A stretch of DNA of 64,000 nucleotides from JANSYA01 sp965243385 (GTDB lineage: Bacteria; Spirochaetota; Leptospiria; Leptospirales; Leptonemataceae). Both the position numbers and the translations under genes were made by a program. The notes below the pieces were generated by a model. That model made no database searches, was not told the origin of the DNA, and was given only the letters and a program-made list of their open reading frames with translations. Each line of letters starts with the position of its first letter. Positions within the stretch are counted from its first letter, which is position 1. The stretch is taken from contig CBDEUV010000001.1 of the NCBI GenBank assembly GCA_965243385.1, positions 1 to 64,000 on the forward strand. Direction: 5' to 3'. Positions 35,637 to 44,331 of this stretch are shown here, one piece after another.

Positions 35637-36396
35637 TCCAGGCGAAAGCTTCCAGCTTCGCGGGGCGGGCGGGCAGGCAGATGGCGGCGACGTGATCCGG
35701 ATCGGGGTCGACCGCGTAGAGGCTATAGCGATCGCCGGCGGTTTCTGAGCCGTCCAGGCGCAAGAGACGCGGGGCCGCTTCCGGCCGCAATTCGACTTCA
35801 AAGCTATTCAGATCGCGGCTCAGGCCTTCGCCGTGGACTTTGATGAAGGCCTCTTTGCGAGTCCAGCAGTTCAGAAATCCACGGCGCTGCTGATCGGCGG
35901 ACAGCCGTTTTAGCGCGGCGGTTTCGCCCGGGGCGAAAAAGCTTTCGGCGACGCCCATCAGATCGTCGAGATGCCGATTGCCGGCTTCGATATCGACGCC
36001 CACTTCGGCCAGGCGGGTAAAGCCGAGGAGCACCGCGCCGCCGCTATGCGAAATATTAAACTGCACGCTCTGATCGCTCAGCCCGGGGGCAAGCGCGGGT
36101 TTGCCGTTGCCGACTGTCGTGAAGCGGAGTTCGCCCGCCGGAATTCCGCAATAGCGACTCAGTTGTTCGCGCAGCAGGCCCCGGGCTACGATCGACGTTC
36201 GTCGATCCCTGGCCTGGAAATAATCGTCGGCCCGTTTGCGTTCGTCGGTCGAAAGCGTCCCGTGCAGGCGGGCCAGGGCGGCCGCGTCCAGCCGATCGCT
36301 GCGCACGTACCAGAGGTGAACGCTGGCCCCGTCGAGCGGCGCCACGTGCCCGGATTCGGCCAGGCCGACCGAACGAAATGCAATCGCCCCCGTCAT
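35617..36396 (-). CDS. Sfp-type 4'-phosphopantetheinyl transferase
   Basis: 259 residues from the ATG at 36396 (MTGAIAFRSV); the frame runs further upstream but without family similarity. Key motifs are FNISHSGGAVLLGFT (about 126-140), VGVDIEAGNR with the magnesium-binding Asp and Glu (about 144-153), and the WTRKEAFIKVHGEGL block (about 196-210). The family transfers the phosphopantetheine arm of CoA to carrier-protein serines. Sfp-type members usually serve polyketide, peptide or lipid synthases, but no carrier protein gene is in this window. The stop codon lies between two copies of a palindromic repeat. Confidence 0.9.
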   Translation of the reverse strand: MTGAIAFRSVGLAESGHVAPLDGASVHLWYVRSDRLDAAALARLHGTLSTDERKRADDYFQARDRRTSIVARGLLREQLSRYCGIPAGELRFTTVGNGKPALAPGLSDQSVQFNISHSGGAVLLGFTRLAEVGVDIEAGNRHLDDLMGVAESFFAPGETAALKRLSADQQRRGFLNCWTRKEAFIKVHGEGLSRDLNSFEVELRPEAAPRLLRLDGSETAGDRYSLYAVDPDPDHVAAICLPARPAKLEAFAWNGTFQY

Positions 36397-36593
36397 CGCT
36401 CCAGCCGATCCATGATCTCGAAATGACCCATCGATTGTTAAGCCATGGGATTCCGCTTCGCGTGTCAAGGGGTCCTGGCGTCCGGCGCGAAACACTTTGA
36501 AGCGCGTAGACTCCGCACGGACCGGCCTCGGGGTTAGTACTGAATCCTGTATTAGGTTTTGTTTATAAATATCTCAATGTGATAATTGTCGGC

Positions 36594-36622
36594 TTTGCAA
36601 AAAATCGGGCGGGAGCTATAAT
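36594..36622 (+). promoter_or_regulatory. Sigma-70-type promoter for the CheY-like gene
   Basis: TTTGCA (36594-36599) and TATAAT (36617-36622) are separated by 17 bases in an AT-rich stretch. They lie about 30 bases before the ATG at 36652. The -10 box is perfect; the -35 box is moderate. Confidence 0.5.
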
Positions 36623-36651
36623 CGGTGATCCTGAAAACAACGAGGTCCTTT

Positions 36652-37038
36652 ATGAGACAGGCTCTGATTATTGATGACTCTGATTTTATCCGCAAAACAA
36701 TTGAATTGATTCTGCGCAAAAAAGGCATCGCTTCGTTCCAGGCTGTAGAGGGCAGCGAGGCTCTGGAGCTTCTGAGCGGTTTTCTGCCTGATATTATAAT
36801 CACCGATTATAATATGCCGGAAATGGACGGCCTGAGTTTCCTGAAGCGGCTGCGCGAGCTGCCGGCCTGCGGGCGGATCCCCGTTATTATGGTTTCGACC
36901 ACGCGGAACCCGGAGATCATCGCCAGGGCGCGGAACCTGGGCGCCCTGTGGCTTTCGAAACCATTTCGCACGCCGCAGCTGCTTGCGGCTATCGAACAAT
37001 TGACGCCGGTCTATTCCGCTGCGCGCGCCGCGGACTGA
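36652..37038 (+). CDS. Single-domain CheY-like response regulator
   Basis: A 128-residue receiver domain with no output domain. The acidic pair is in LIIDDSD (about residues 4-10). The phospho-acceptor Asp is in IIITDYNMPEMDGLSFLK. The Thr/Ser of VIMVSTTRN and the Lys of LWLSKPF complete the active site. The ATG at 36652 follows a good sigma-70-type promoter. The cognate kinase is not adjacent. It may act in chemotaxis or as a phosphorelay carrier. A second such protein lies at 53792-54184. Confidence 0.92.
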   Translation: MRQALIIDDSDFIRKTIELILRKKGIASFQAVEGSEALELLSGFLPDIIITDYNMPEMDGLSFLKRLRELPACGRIPVIMVSTTRNPEIIARARNLGALWLSKPFRTPQLLAAIEQLTPVYSAARAAD

Positions 37039-37083
37039 TCGATTTCTTGTCGCGCTCCGGCGGTCGGGGTTCAGGATTCGCAT

Positions 37084-38028
37084 ATGCGACTGCGAATCAC
37101 GAATCATCCAGGCGGAGCCCGTTTCGTTTCTCATTTCGTTTTGCGGGGAGTGCACACGCTGCTGTTGAGCGCGCTGCTTGTCTACTCGGGATGCGACGCG
37201 CCGGACAGCGCAAATCTATCGCGCAGTCCAGGTCCGGCCGGGGTTTCCGGCGTGCTCGTTTTGCTTTCCTCCGCGTCTCATCTCGAGCTGCGCGATCAGG
37301 CGCGCTATCCTACCGGCTTCTTTCTTAACGAGCTGACGGTACCCGTATCCGCGTTGATCGCCGCGGGTTACGAACCGGTGCTGGCGACCCCCGACGGAAA
37401 GCCGGCCCGGATGGATCCGGCTTCGGACCAGGCGCGTTTCTTTCGCGACGAGCGAGAGTACGCTCGCATGCGGGCTTTGCTCGAACGACTCCTGCCCCAA
37501 ACGCGCGCGCTGGACGACGTGCTCGCCGAAGGCCTGTCCGCTTACGCGGGAGTGTTCGTCCCGGGCGGTCATGCGCCCATGCAGGACCTGGCCCGTGACC
37601 CGCGGGTCGGGCGCATACTGCGCGAATTTCACGACAGCGGCCGCACGACCGCGCTGATCTGTCATGGGCCGGCCGCCTTGCTCTCCGCGAGCGCAGATCC
37701 CCGGGGGGTGATTGCGGCGCTGGAAGCTGGCGACGCACGGAAAGCGCGCGAAGCCGCCGGCGATTGGCCGTACGCCGGATATCGCATGACGGCGTTTTCA
37801 GAGGCGGAAGAAGACGCGGTCGAGAGCTCAGGCCGCCTGGCGGCGCGATTGCGCTGGGACGTCGAACCGGCCCTGCGGGCGCTCGGCGCGAAAGTCGAAG
37901 TCAATCGCGCGAATTTTAAGAGCCGCATCGTCCGCGACCGCGAACTGATTACCGGTCAGAATCCCGCGTCAGACGGGGCCTTTACAGAGGCGCTGCTTGA
38001 AAGCCTGCGTACGAGGGCGGCCAGGTGA
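37084..38028 (+). CDS. DJ-1/PfpI-like (Hsp31-type) lipoprotein
   Basis: A 314-residue protein. A hydrophobic signal ends LLSALLVYSGC (Cys about 38), giving a lipoprotein. The mature part has the class-I glutamine-amidotransferase-like fold of the Hsp31/YhbO group: YPTGFFLNELTVPVSALIAA, YAGVFVPGGHAPMQDLARDP with the conserved PGGH, and the nucleophile elbow TALICHGPAALL with the Cys in ICHGP. Cytosolic relatives act as chaperones or glyoxalase/deglycase-type enzymes. A secreted, lipid-anchored form is unusual and its substrate is unknown. Confidence 0.85.
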   Translation: MRLRITNHPGGARFVSHFVLRGVHTLLLSALLVYSGCDAPDSANLSRSPGPAGVSGVLVLLSSASHLELRDQARYPTGFFLNELTVPVSALIAAGYEPVLATPDGKPARMDPASDQARFFRDEREYARMRALLERLLPQTRALDDVLAEGLSAYAGVFVPGGHAPMQDLARDPRVGRILREFHDSGRTTALICHGPAALLSASADPRGVIAALEAGDARKAREAAGDWPYAGYRMTAFSEAEEDAVESSGRLAARLRWDVEPALRALGAKVEVNRANFKSRIVRDRELITGQNPASDGAFTEALLESLRTRAAR

Positions 38029-38088
38029 GCCGGCGGATTAGCATGGGCTGAGCACATATTAAGCCCTCCGGGTGGACCGTCGTGTGGA

Positions 38089-38802
38089 TCAACAGCAGCC
38101 GGAATCGTCGGAGCTCTTCGAGGCTTCCTCGGCCCGGGCCTGCGGTCTTTCGCAGCGAATGAGATCGTAGACCCAGGCGCCGGCGGCCGTCCCCAGAAAC
38201 GGTACGGTCAAATAAAGCCATAGATGCGCGAATTCTCCCGCGATCAGCGCCGGCCCCAGGGAACGCGCGGGATTCATCGACGCGCCGGTCAGCGGGCCGC
38301 CCACAAAGGCGCAGAGCGCCACGGTCGCACCGATGGCGATCCCGGCCAGCTCGCCGACCGCCCGGGAATCGGTGGCGACGCTCGCAATCACGAACATCAA
38401 CGCGAAACTCAGAATAAACTCCATCAGCGCGCTCGCAACCAATCCGGTCGCGGGAGCGGTCACGCCGAACGAGTGATGCATGCCCCACAGAATCGCGTGC
38501 ATCGATGACGCGAGCAGGGCACCCAGAATTTGCGCGCAGATATAGCCTGGCAGCCTTGCGGCCGGAAATCGGCCCATCGCGAAAAAGGCCGCCGTGACCG
38601 CCGGATTAAAATGCGCGCCCGAGATATGGCCGACCGCGTAGATCATCACCGCGACCGCGCTCCCGAAGACGATGGGAATGAACGGGGCGACGCCCGGTAC
38701 GCCGGTCTCCGAGAGGGCGACGGCGCCGCAGCCGAAGAATACCAGAAAGAAGGTCCCGATGAATTCGGCGACATAGAGCGAAGCGACGTGGGGAGTACGC
38801 AT
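38089..38802 (-). CDS. Aquaporin (MIP family)
   Basis: 237 residues from the ATG at 38802. Six membrane helices and both pore loops are clear: GAHFNPAVTAAFF (about 62-74) and GASMNPARSLGPAL (about 178-191). The aromatic/arginine filter Arg follows the second NPA as NPAR, as in AqpZ. The compact size and the NPAR loop favour a water channel over a glycerol facilitator. The C-terminus ends in a Ser/Cys-rich tail (SSDDSGCC). The upstream 360 bases have no gene. Confidence 0.9.
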   Translation of the reverse strand: MRTPHVASLYVAEFIGTFFLVFFGCGAVALSETGVPGVAPFIPIVFGSAVAVMIYAVGHISGAHFNPAVTAAFFAMGRFPAARLPGYICAQILGALLASSMHAILWGMHHSFGVTAPATGLVASALMEFILSFALMFVIASVATDSRAVGELAGIAIGATVALCAFVGGPLTGASMNPARSLGPALIAGEFAHLWLYLTVPFLGTAAGAWVYDLIRCERPQARAEEASKSSDDSGCC

Positions 38803-39166
38803 GATTATTGCAAACAGATTACGAAAGGCCCTGACGATGAGCGTCGAAGGTGAGTCGACTCTATAGTGGGACGCCGGCCTCGAAGCGCTGTCAATCGCAT
38901 TCGCGCAGTTCGCACCTGGCGCGATTCGTATATGCCAGCCGCTTTCGCGCAGCAGTAAGGACGCGCGACTAAAAAAGAGCGAGTTTCTTCTATTATAAAG
39001 GCAAGTTAAAACCGCCGCGAATTGCAAACGCGCTTCGCGACCCGACGTTGCGAAAACAGAGCGCGTTCGTTATTTATTGCATACGCAGGAAAAAATATCG
39101 TCAATCGGCCGTTTTTATATAAATTCCCTGAAACCTATTCAAATATCAAGCAAGGGGAGAAAAGAG
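38803..39166. other. Intergenic gap between divergent aquaporin and carbonic anhydrase genes
   Basis: I see no gene here. The right part is AT-rich (TTTTTATATAAATT near 39113-39126) and a promoter for the carbonic anhydrase probably lies there, but no clear -35 box stands out. An AAGGGGAG ribosome site precedes the ATG at 39167. Confidence 0.4.
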
Positions 39167-39868
39167 ATGAAGAACTTGGTCCGCGGGTTGTCCGCGACTC
39201 TGATCGCAGGAACGTTCATCGCCTGCGGCGCGCCCGCCAGCGGCGACGTGATCACGAAAGAAGAACAAAATCAGTTAACGCCGGACTCGGTCCTGGCTGA
39301 ACTGAAAGCCGGTAACGAACGCTTCGTTTCGAATCGGATGATCAAGCGCGATTATGACGCGCAGGTGGAAGCGACCGCTGGCGGACAGTCTCCGCAAGCC
39401 GTAGTATTGTCCTGCCTGGATAGCCGGGTGCCTGTTGAGACGGTCCTCGACCAGGGCATCGGCGACGTTTTCGTAGCCCGCGTGGCGGGGAACTTCGTAA
39501 ACGAAGATATCCTCGGCAGCATGGAATTCGCAACCAAAGTAGTCGGAACCAAGATCGTTCTGGTCATGGGCCACGAGCGCTGCGGAGCGGTGAAAGCCGC
39601 GATTGATGACGTTAAGCTGGGCAATATCACGCCGATGCTGACGAAAATCAAGCCGGCCGTCGCTACGACCTCCGCGGGATTCGAGGGCGATGCATCGACC
39701 AAGAACGCGGAGTTCGTCTCTAAAGTGGGCGAGCAAAACGTAAGGGAAACGATGGATGCTATCCGCGAGCGCAGCCCGATCATGCGTGAGATGGAAGAAA
39801 AAGGCGAAATCAAAATTGTCGGCGCTGTCTACAGCATCGATACCGGAAAAGTTCGCTACCTGAACTGA
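39167..39868 (+). CDS. Exported beta-class carbonic anhydrase (lipoprotein)
   Basis: A 233-residue protein. The signal ends in a lipobox TLIAGTFIACG (Cys about 21). Zinc ligands follow the beta-class pattern: Cys in VVLSCLDSRVP (about residue 83, with the Asp-Arg dyad), and the His and Cys in VMGHERCGAV. The enzyme interconverts CO2 and bicarbonate, here outside the cytoplasm. Most beta-class enzymes are cytosolic, but periplasmic ones are known. The start at 39167 has a strong AAGGGGAG site. It is monocistronic. Confidence 0.93.
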   Translation: MKNLVRGLSATLIAGTFIACGAPASGDVITKEEQNQLTPDSVLAELKAGNERFVSNRMIKRDYDAQVEATAGGQSPQAVVLSCLDSRVPVETVLDQGIGDVFVARVAGNFVNEDILGSMEFATKVVGTKIVLVMGHERCGAVKAAIDDVKLGNITPMLTKIKPAVATTSAGFEGDASTKNAEFVSKVGEQNVRETMDAIRERSPIMREMEEKGEIKIVGAVYSIDTGKVRYLN

Positions 39869-40035
39869 GCTCCGGTCCGGAGTCGGCGCGCAGACTGCAA
39901 CTTCGTCAGAAGCGGCACTGCGCCCGGCGCCGGCGTTTCGCGTTCCTGTAGTCACTAACTATTCATACTATTATTTTAAAAGATTCATCAGCGGGCCGTT
40001 TTTTGGACTTGTCGCCGGACTGGCACTGGCAACGC

Positions 40036-41157
40036 ATGGGCCGCATGATTTCGCAAATTTTTACGTACGCGGCGGCCGGTCTGGGAGTCCTGATTCTGCT
40101 GCTCGCGATCATCATCGTAGCAGGCGGCGGTTTCGTTTTCGCGGGTCCGGACTACAGCCGCTACGATACCGGCTCGACCGAGCTGGCCTCAGCGGACGGG
40201 GCTCGTGGCGGCGACGAAAGCCCCGAACATGCGGCCCTGGTGGAAACGATCCTGGCCGAACAATCGAAGCCAGGCCCCACGGGCAAAGAGCTGATCGACA
40301 GCATGCGCCAGAAGCTGGACGAAAGAGGTGCGGCTTTTCGTCCGGCGTTCGCCGCGGAATTCATTAGCGCGAACGCGGAAGCTTTCGCGGCCGAGTGGGT
40401 CACGACCGCGAATACGGATCCCCGTCGCCGAATGCTGTATTTACACGGCGGCGCATATGTGATGGGCAGTGCGAAGAGTCACCGTCCGATCACCAGCCGG
40501 CTCTCGCAGATTTCAGGGGCGGCGGTCCTCGCGGTCGATTATCGCCTGATGCCGGAGCATAAGCGCAGTGATGGCATCGAAGATTGCCGGAGGGCGTACG
40601 AGTGGCTGCTCGCCAACGGACCGCGAGGCGCTTCGCCGGCGAATACTCTGATCGTGGCCGGCGATTCTTCCGGCGGCAATCTGGCGCTTGCGACGATCGC
40701 CTGGGCCAGGGATGCGGGACTGCGCCCGGCGGAAGCCGTGGTCGTGATGTCGCCGCAAACCGACGCGACTCTGAGCAGCCCCAGCCTCAGAAAGAATACG
40801 GCGACCGACGTCATGCAGGGGAAAAGCTTCGGGCCGATCGTAAATGCGCCCTCATTTATCGGGCGCTGGTTCAGCTATTTCTTCACCACCGGGGGGATCA
40901 ACCCGAGCGCTCCAGTCGTTTCGCCGCTCCTGGGCGATCTCTCGAATTTGCCGCCGACTCTGATCCAGGTTTCGCGGGTCGAGATGTTTCTGGACGATGC
41001 AGTGCGCTACGCAAATAAAGCGCAGTCTCAGGGTTCGCCGGTCGTATTGCAAACCTGGCCCTTCGCGTTGCATGTCTGGCAGGCCTTCGACGTGCCGGAA
41101 GCGAACGAAGCTTATGCTGAGATCGCAGGCTTTCTCGGGCGGTACGCGGTGGACTGA
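40036..41157 (+). CDS. Membrane-anchored alpha/beta hydrolase of the HSL/esterase family
   Basis: 373 residues from the ATG at 40036; another ATG is at 40045, and a TTG frame opens at 40003. An N-terminal membrane anchor (GLGVLILLLAIIIVAGGGFV) precedes the hydrolase domain. Hormone-sensitive-lipase family motifs are clear: the oxyanion motif LYLHGGAYVMG (about 138-148), the nucleophile GDSSGGNLALA (about 210-220), and a late acidic/His pair (the His in FALHVWQAF near residue 355). It probably acts on short acyl esters at the inner membrane. It has no close partners in the neighbourhood. Confidence 0.88.
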   Translation: MGRMISQIFTYAAAGLGVLILLLAIIIVAGGGFVFAGPDYSRYDTGSTELASADGARGGDESPEHAALVETILAEQSKPGPTGKELIDSMRQKLDERGAAFRPAFAAEFISANAEAFAAEWVTTANTDPRRRMLYLHGGAYVMGSAKSHRPITSRLSQISGAAVLAVDYRLMPEHKRSDGIEDCRRAYEWLLANGPRGASPANTLIVAGDSSGGNLALATIAWARDAGLRPAEAVVVMSPQTDATLSSPSLRKNTATDVMQGKSFGPIVNAPSFIGRWFSYFFTTGGINPSAPVVSPLLGDLSNLPPTLIQVSRVEMFLDDAVRYANKAQSQGSPVVLQTWPFALHVWQAFDVPEANEAYAEIAGFLGRYAVD

Positions 41158-41224
41158 GGGAAGCGAAACGCCAGAAATTCGCGAATGGCGGTCGACATTG
41201 CGATTTTCAAGAGTCGCAAGAAGC

Positions 41225-41644
41225 TCAGCTATTCGCCTCCGCCTGGCCTGTCCGCCCGGTTTCCACCCAGGTGGCGTGCTCGGTATCAAAGTATTCCCGA
41301 ACGTTCGCGAGCAGGCCGTCTTTGACTCTAATCAAGAAGTGGTAGTGGTTGTTGTACTTGCGACCGCTCTTGTGCGTGCCGAAGGATTCCACAACAACGG
41401 CGACGCGATCTTCTTCGGCGGTGAATTCGTGTAGCTCAAAGCGAAACCCCTCAAACAGTCGCGGTAACATCTTTAGCGCGGTCTTCATCTGACGTTTGTT
41501 CCGGCTTCCCGAGACCGCCGTATTGCCGACGATCCACCATTCGAGATCTTCCGTAAATAGATCCAGAGCGGTCTGGTAATCCCGCTCGTTCCAGGCGTTA
41601 AAAAAATCGCGCACGACCTTTTTGTTATTCTCGATTTGACTCAT
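41225..41644 (-). CDS. SnoaL/NTF2-like protein
   Basis: 139 residues from the ATG at 41644 (MSQIENNKKV). The start VVRDFFNAWNERDYQTALDL, the middle LEWWIVGNTAVSGS and the strand YHFLIRVKDGLLANVREYFD are typical of the NTF2-like cone-shaped fold used by ketosteroid-isomerase and SnoaL-type enzymes. The fold does not fix the substrate. It is convergent with the hydrolase upstream. Confidence 0.8.
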   Translation of the reverse strand: MSQIENNKKVVRDFFNAWNERDYQTALDLFTEDLEWWIVGNTAVSGSRNKRQMKTALKMLPRLFEGFRFELHEFTAEEDRVAVVVESFGTHKSGRKYNNHYHFLIRVKDGLLANVREYFDTEHATWVETGRTGQAEANS

Positions 41645-41832
41645 CGCATTCACCTCATGCATTGTTTACGGAACTTCGTTCCCGCCTGGTCAAGCTCATA
41701 CGCCGGCCATGCCGTGTCGCGGCGAATTTGAGCTGTTCTCGGATCTGGTACTGGCAGAAGGATTCGCGGACCGTCGAAAATGCCTGCGAAAAACCGTAAC
41801 CATGTTTTTTGCGCATTCGTCTGATTAACAGA

Positions 41833-42309
41833 ATGAAAATCGAATTCAAGCGACTAAGCGAAGTCGAAAAGCCGGACCTTATCGAATTGATGAATCACGA
41901 GGCAGTGCGGCGACAGATGCCTCTATTTGCCGGCGACTTCAACGATAGCGTTTGCGATCAGTTTATTCGGGCCAAAGAAAAGCTCTGGACCGAGCACGGG
42001 TACGGACCGTGGGCATTCTTTGCGGACGGAAGCTTCGCCGGCTGGGGAGGATTGCAGCCGGAGAAAGGGGAGGCCGATCTGGCTCTGGTCTTGCATCCTG
42101 ATTATTGGGGACTCGGTAAGCGGCTGTAAAAAATGATCATCAGCGAAGCGTTTGCATCGCCGGGCATGACATCCGTCACGGTGCTCTTGCCGCCCGGGAG
42201 AACGAAAGTGAAAGGCCTGCTGCGCCTGGGCTTCCAGCAGGACGGCGAAGCGCAGATTGAAAACGAACGCTTTGTCAGGTACAGATTGAGAAAGCCCGAA
42301 AAAGTGTAG
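41833..42309 (+). pseudogene. GNAT acetyltransferase broken by one in-frame stop
   Basis: From the ATG at 41833 the frame reads a GNAT domain: FKRLSEVEKPDLIELMNHEA, then FADGSFAGWGGLQPEKGEAD, then DYWGLGKRL. It meets TAA at 42127-42129. The same frame then continues to a TAG at 42307 with a normal GNAT end: SVTVLLPPGRTKVKGLLRLG and FVRYRLRKPEKV. So a single nonsense codon within about 160 residues breaks an otherwise intact gene, right after the acetyl-CoA-binding loop. It is probably a recent pseudogene; sequencing error is possible. Confidence 0.8.
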
Positions 42310-42356
42310 ACATTGGATTGAATCGCTCGTAGTATCGCCGGCCGGGACGGGGATCG

Positions 42357-43211
42357 ATGCGAATCATTCGAAACAGCTTAGTTTTATTTTTCTTTGTGTT
42401 TGGCGGTTCGGTCAACGCGGATACGGTGTATATATTTACCGAAGACGGTCCCAAAGCGCTAAAGGACGGCAGAGGAAATGATATCTGCGGCGCGTACACC
42501 TGGGATGTGCGATTCCAGATTCATCCGCCGGCGTCGGACGCCGGTTATATTATCCAGGAAGTCCACTATCAACCGCAGGTGAATGATTGCGAAACTCCCT
42601 CTAATAAAATCGATCACAAACAGTACACTATATACGAAGCATGGCCGGTGTCCGCCGGCGGCACGGGAACGGATCGCCCCTTCGGCCAAACGGTGGACGA
42701 CAGCTTTACTGTGAATTACAATCCCGCGCCCCATAACAAACGGACGCGCGGAACCGTAAAGATCACCGGTAAAATCAAATTCTTTCCCGGGAAGTCGTTC
42801 CCGGCGGATTTCCCACAACCAGCGCCCGCCGCCGGCGGGCCGGACAACGGCGGCTGGATGCAGAACAATCCGCACACGACCGGCACCGGCGCTTTACTGG
42901 CCGGCACGACGCGCCCCGACCGCGATGCGACCCCCAAATGGTGGCGCCAGCCCAACGACGGAACCAAAGATCACAGCATTGAGTATACCTGGGATTGCTG
43001 CAATCCCGCGCGTCCTTTTCATCCGAATTTCGATCGCCTGAAAAGAAAGCCGAGCGCATTCACCGAAAAACAGGACAAGAAGAAGATCGCAAGCCTGCCG
43101 GACGACGGCGAGAGTCGCCAGTACTACGCTTACGCTATCGGATTGGCTATCGCCATTGCACTCGCGCTCTTTTTTCTATTCGGCAGGCGTTCGCAGGCCC
43201 GCGCGGATTGA
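42357..43211 (+). CDS. Exported protein with C-terminal membrane anchor, unknown function
   Basis: A 284-residue protein. The signal peptide is clear (NSLVLFFFVFGGSVNA). The mature part is polar and Pro/Gly-rich, with Cys at DICGAYTWDV, VNDCETPSN and WDCCNPARPF. Near the end lies one hydrophobic span (AYAIGLAIAIALALFFLFG) followed by Arg-rich RRSQARAD. This signal-plus-tail-anchor layout resembles surface proteins kept in the inner membrane. I recognise no family. The ATG is preceded by a G-rich stretch that could serve as ribosome site. Confidence 0.68.
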   Translation: MRIIRNSLVLFFFVFGGSVNADTVYIFTEDGPKALKDGRGNDICGAYTWDVRFQIHPPASDAGYIIQEVHYQPQVNDCETPSNKIDHKQYTIYEAWPVSAGGTGTDRPFGQTVDDSFTVNYNPAPHNKRTRGTVKITGKIKFFPGKSFPADFPQPAPAAGGPDNGGWMQNNPHTTGTGALLAGTTRPDRDATPKWWRQPNDGTKDHSIEYTWDCCNPARPFHPNFDRLKRKPSAFTEKQDKKKIASLPDDGESRQYYAYAIGLAIAIALALFFLFGRRSQARAD

Positions 43212-43349
43212 GGTGGGTTGGGAGATGAATTGGAGTGCCGTTTTGAATGATGCAGATGGCTACTTCCGATAATCATAATTATGTCTTATCGGGGAGTGGG
43301 CGTTTTTGAGTAAACTGGCTGATTGGTAACACTTTAAACCGGGCTGATA

Positions 43350-43401
43350 GGTGTCCGGATCACCACATCGGTGACAGGTTGGACTCATCACATGGGTAAC
43401 A
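43350..43401. mobile_element. Transposon-end-like repeats (IS remnant)
   Basis: On the minus strand two imperfect repeats occur: TGTTACCCATGTGATGAGTC (43401-43382) and TGTCACCGATGTGGTGATCC (from about 43376). A third GGTAACA lies at 43325. Repeats of the form TGTTACC-ATGTG-(T/C)CCGG recall the ends of IS481-type elements as I remember them. No transposase gene is present. The neighbouring gene is broken, so this may be a scar. Confidence 0.35.
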
Positions 43402-43502
43402 CGCCTCGGTCTGGACCTAAGCACGGACAGTACCTTCTAATATAGAATCGAAAAAGGATTGCCTGCTCGCAAAAATCTAACAATCTGAGGTTCCCTCGGA
43501 TT

Positions 43503-44286
43503 ATGCAGATTCTTGAATACATCCGCGCGCCGGTGATCGCGATCGGATTGCTGGCAGCCATCCCTGGCACCCCTGGCTGTTTGCGCTACGAATGCATCGA
43601 GACCGACATCACCTGTAAACCGCAGAACGCTCTGCTCTGGCTCTTGGGTCCTCTGCCCACCACAGGCCGCGTGGCAGCCTTTCAGAAAATCAGCAGCACC
43701 GAGGGCGGGTTCACCGGTCCGCTGGATAATATGGATCGATGGGGCATCCCGACTTCCATCGGCGACCTGGATCGGGACGGTGTGCCCGATCTGCTCGGCG
43801 GCGCCAACCTGGACGATGACGGGGGTGCAAAGTCGGGGGGCTGTATACGTTCTTTTCATGAACGCCGACGGTACGGTCTGATCCGAGCAAAAGATCAGCT
43901 CGACTCAGGGTGGTTTTGTCGGTCCGCTTGCGAACGAGGATCGCTTCGGCCGATCGCTGTCCTCTATCGGGGATCTCGACCGCGACGGCGTTCCGGACCT
44001 GGCTGTCGGAGTTGAACGGGACGCCGGCGGGGGCGTCAACCGCGGCGCGATGTACATACTCTTTCTCAATGCGAATGGCACAGTCAAAGCAGAACAGAAG
44101 ATCAGCGCAACCCAGGGAGGGCTCGTGGGACCGCTCAATGACGGTGACATTTTCGGTGTAGCAAGCGCGGGAGCCGGCGATCTGGATCTGGATGGAGTTC
44201 CGGACCTGCTTGTGGGCGCTGATCAGGACGACGGCGGCTTAAATCGCGGTGCGGCCTGGGTCCTGTTTTTGGAACGGGCCCCGTGA
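43503..44286 (+). pseudogene. FG-GAP-repeat lipoprotein gene with a frameshift and a stop
   Basis: The gene starts with a signal and lipobox AAIPGTPGCLRYEC, then an integrin-like FG-GAP repeat (IGDLDRDGVPDLLGGANLDD). Near 43820-43838 the frame shifts by one base. The second frame resumes GAVYVLFMNADGTV and hits an in-frame TGA at 43879-43881. It then runs through two more repeats (IGDLDRDGVPDLAVGVERD, GDLDLDGVPDLLVGADQDD) to 44286. The three repeats and the lipobox show it was a surface lipoprotein. The Cys pattern near its N-terminus matches the next gene. Confidence 0.82.
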
Positions 44287-44331
44287 AGGCTTCAGACGGT
44301 TTACGAAGACAAGAACACGCACTGTGCAGAC

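Noticed and set aside
41655..41849. 64-codon leftward frame with a hydrophobic start
   Set aside because: It overlaps the control region and start of the acetyltransferase gene, and its composition is not protein-like.
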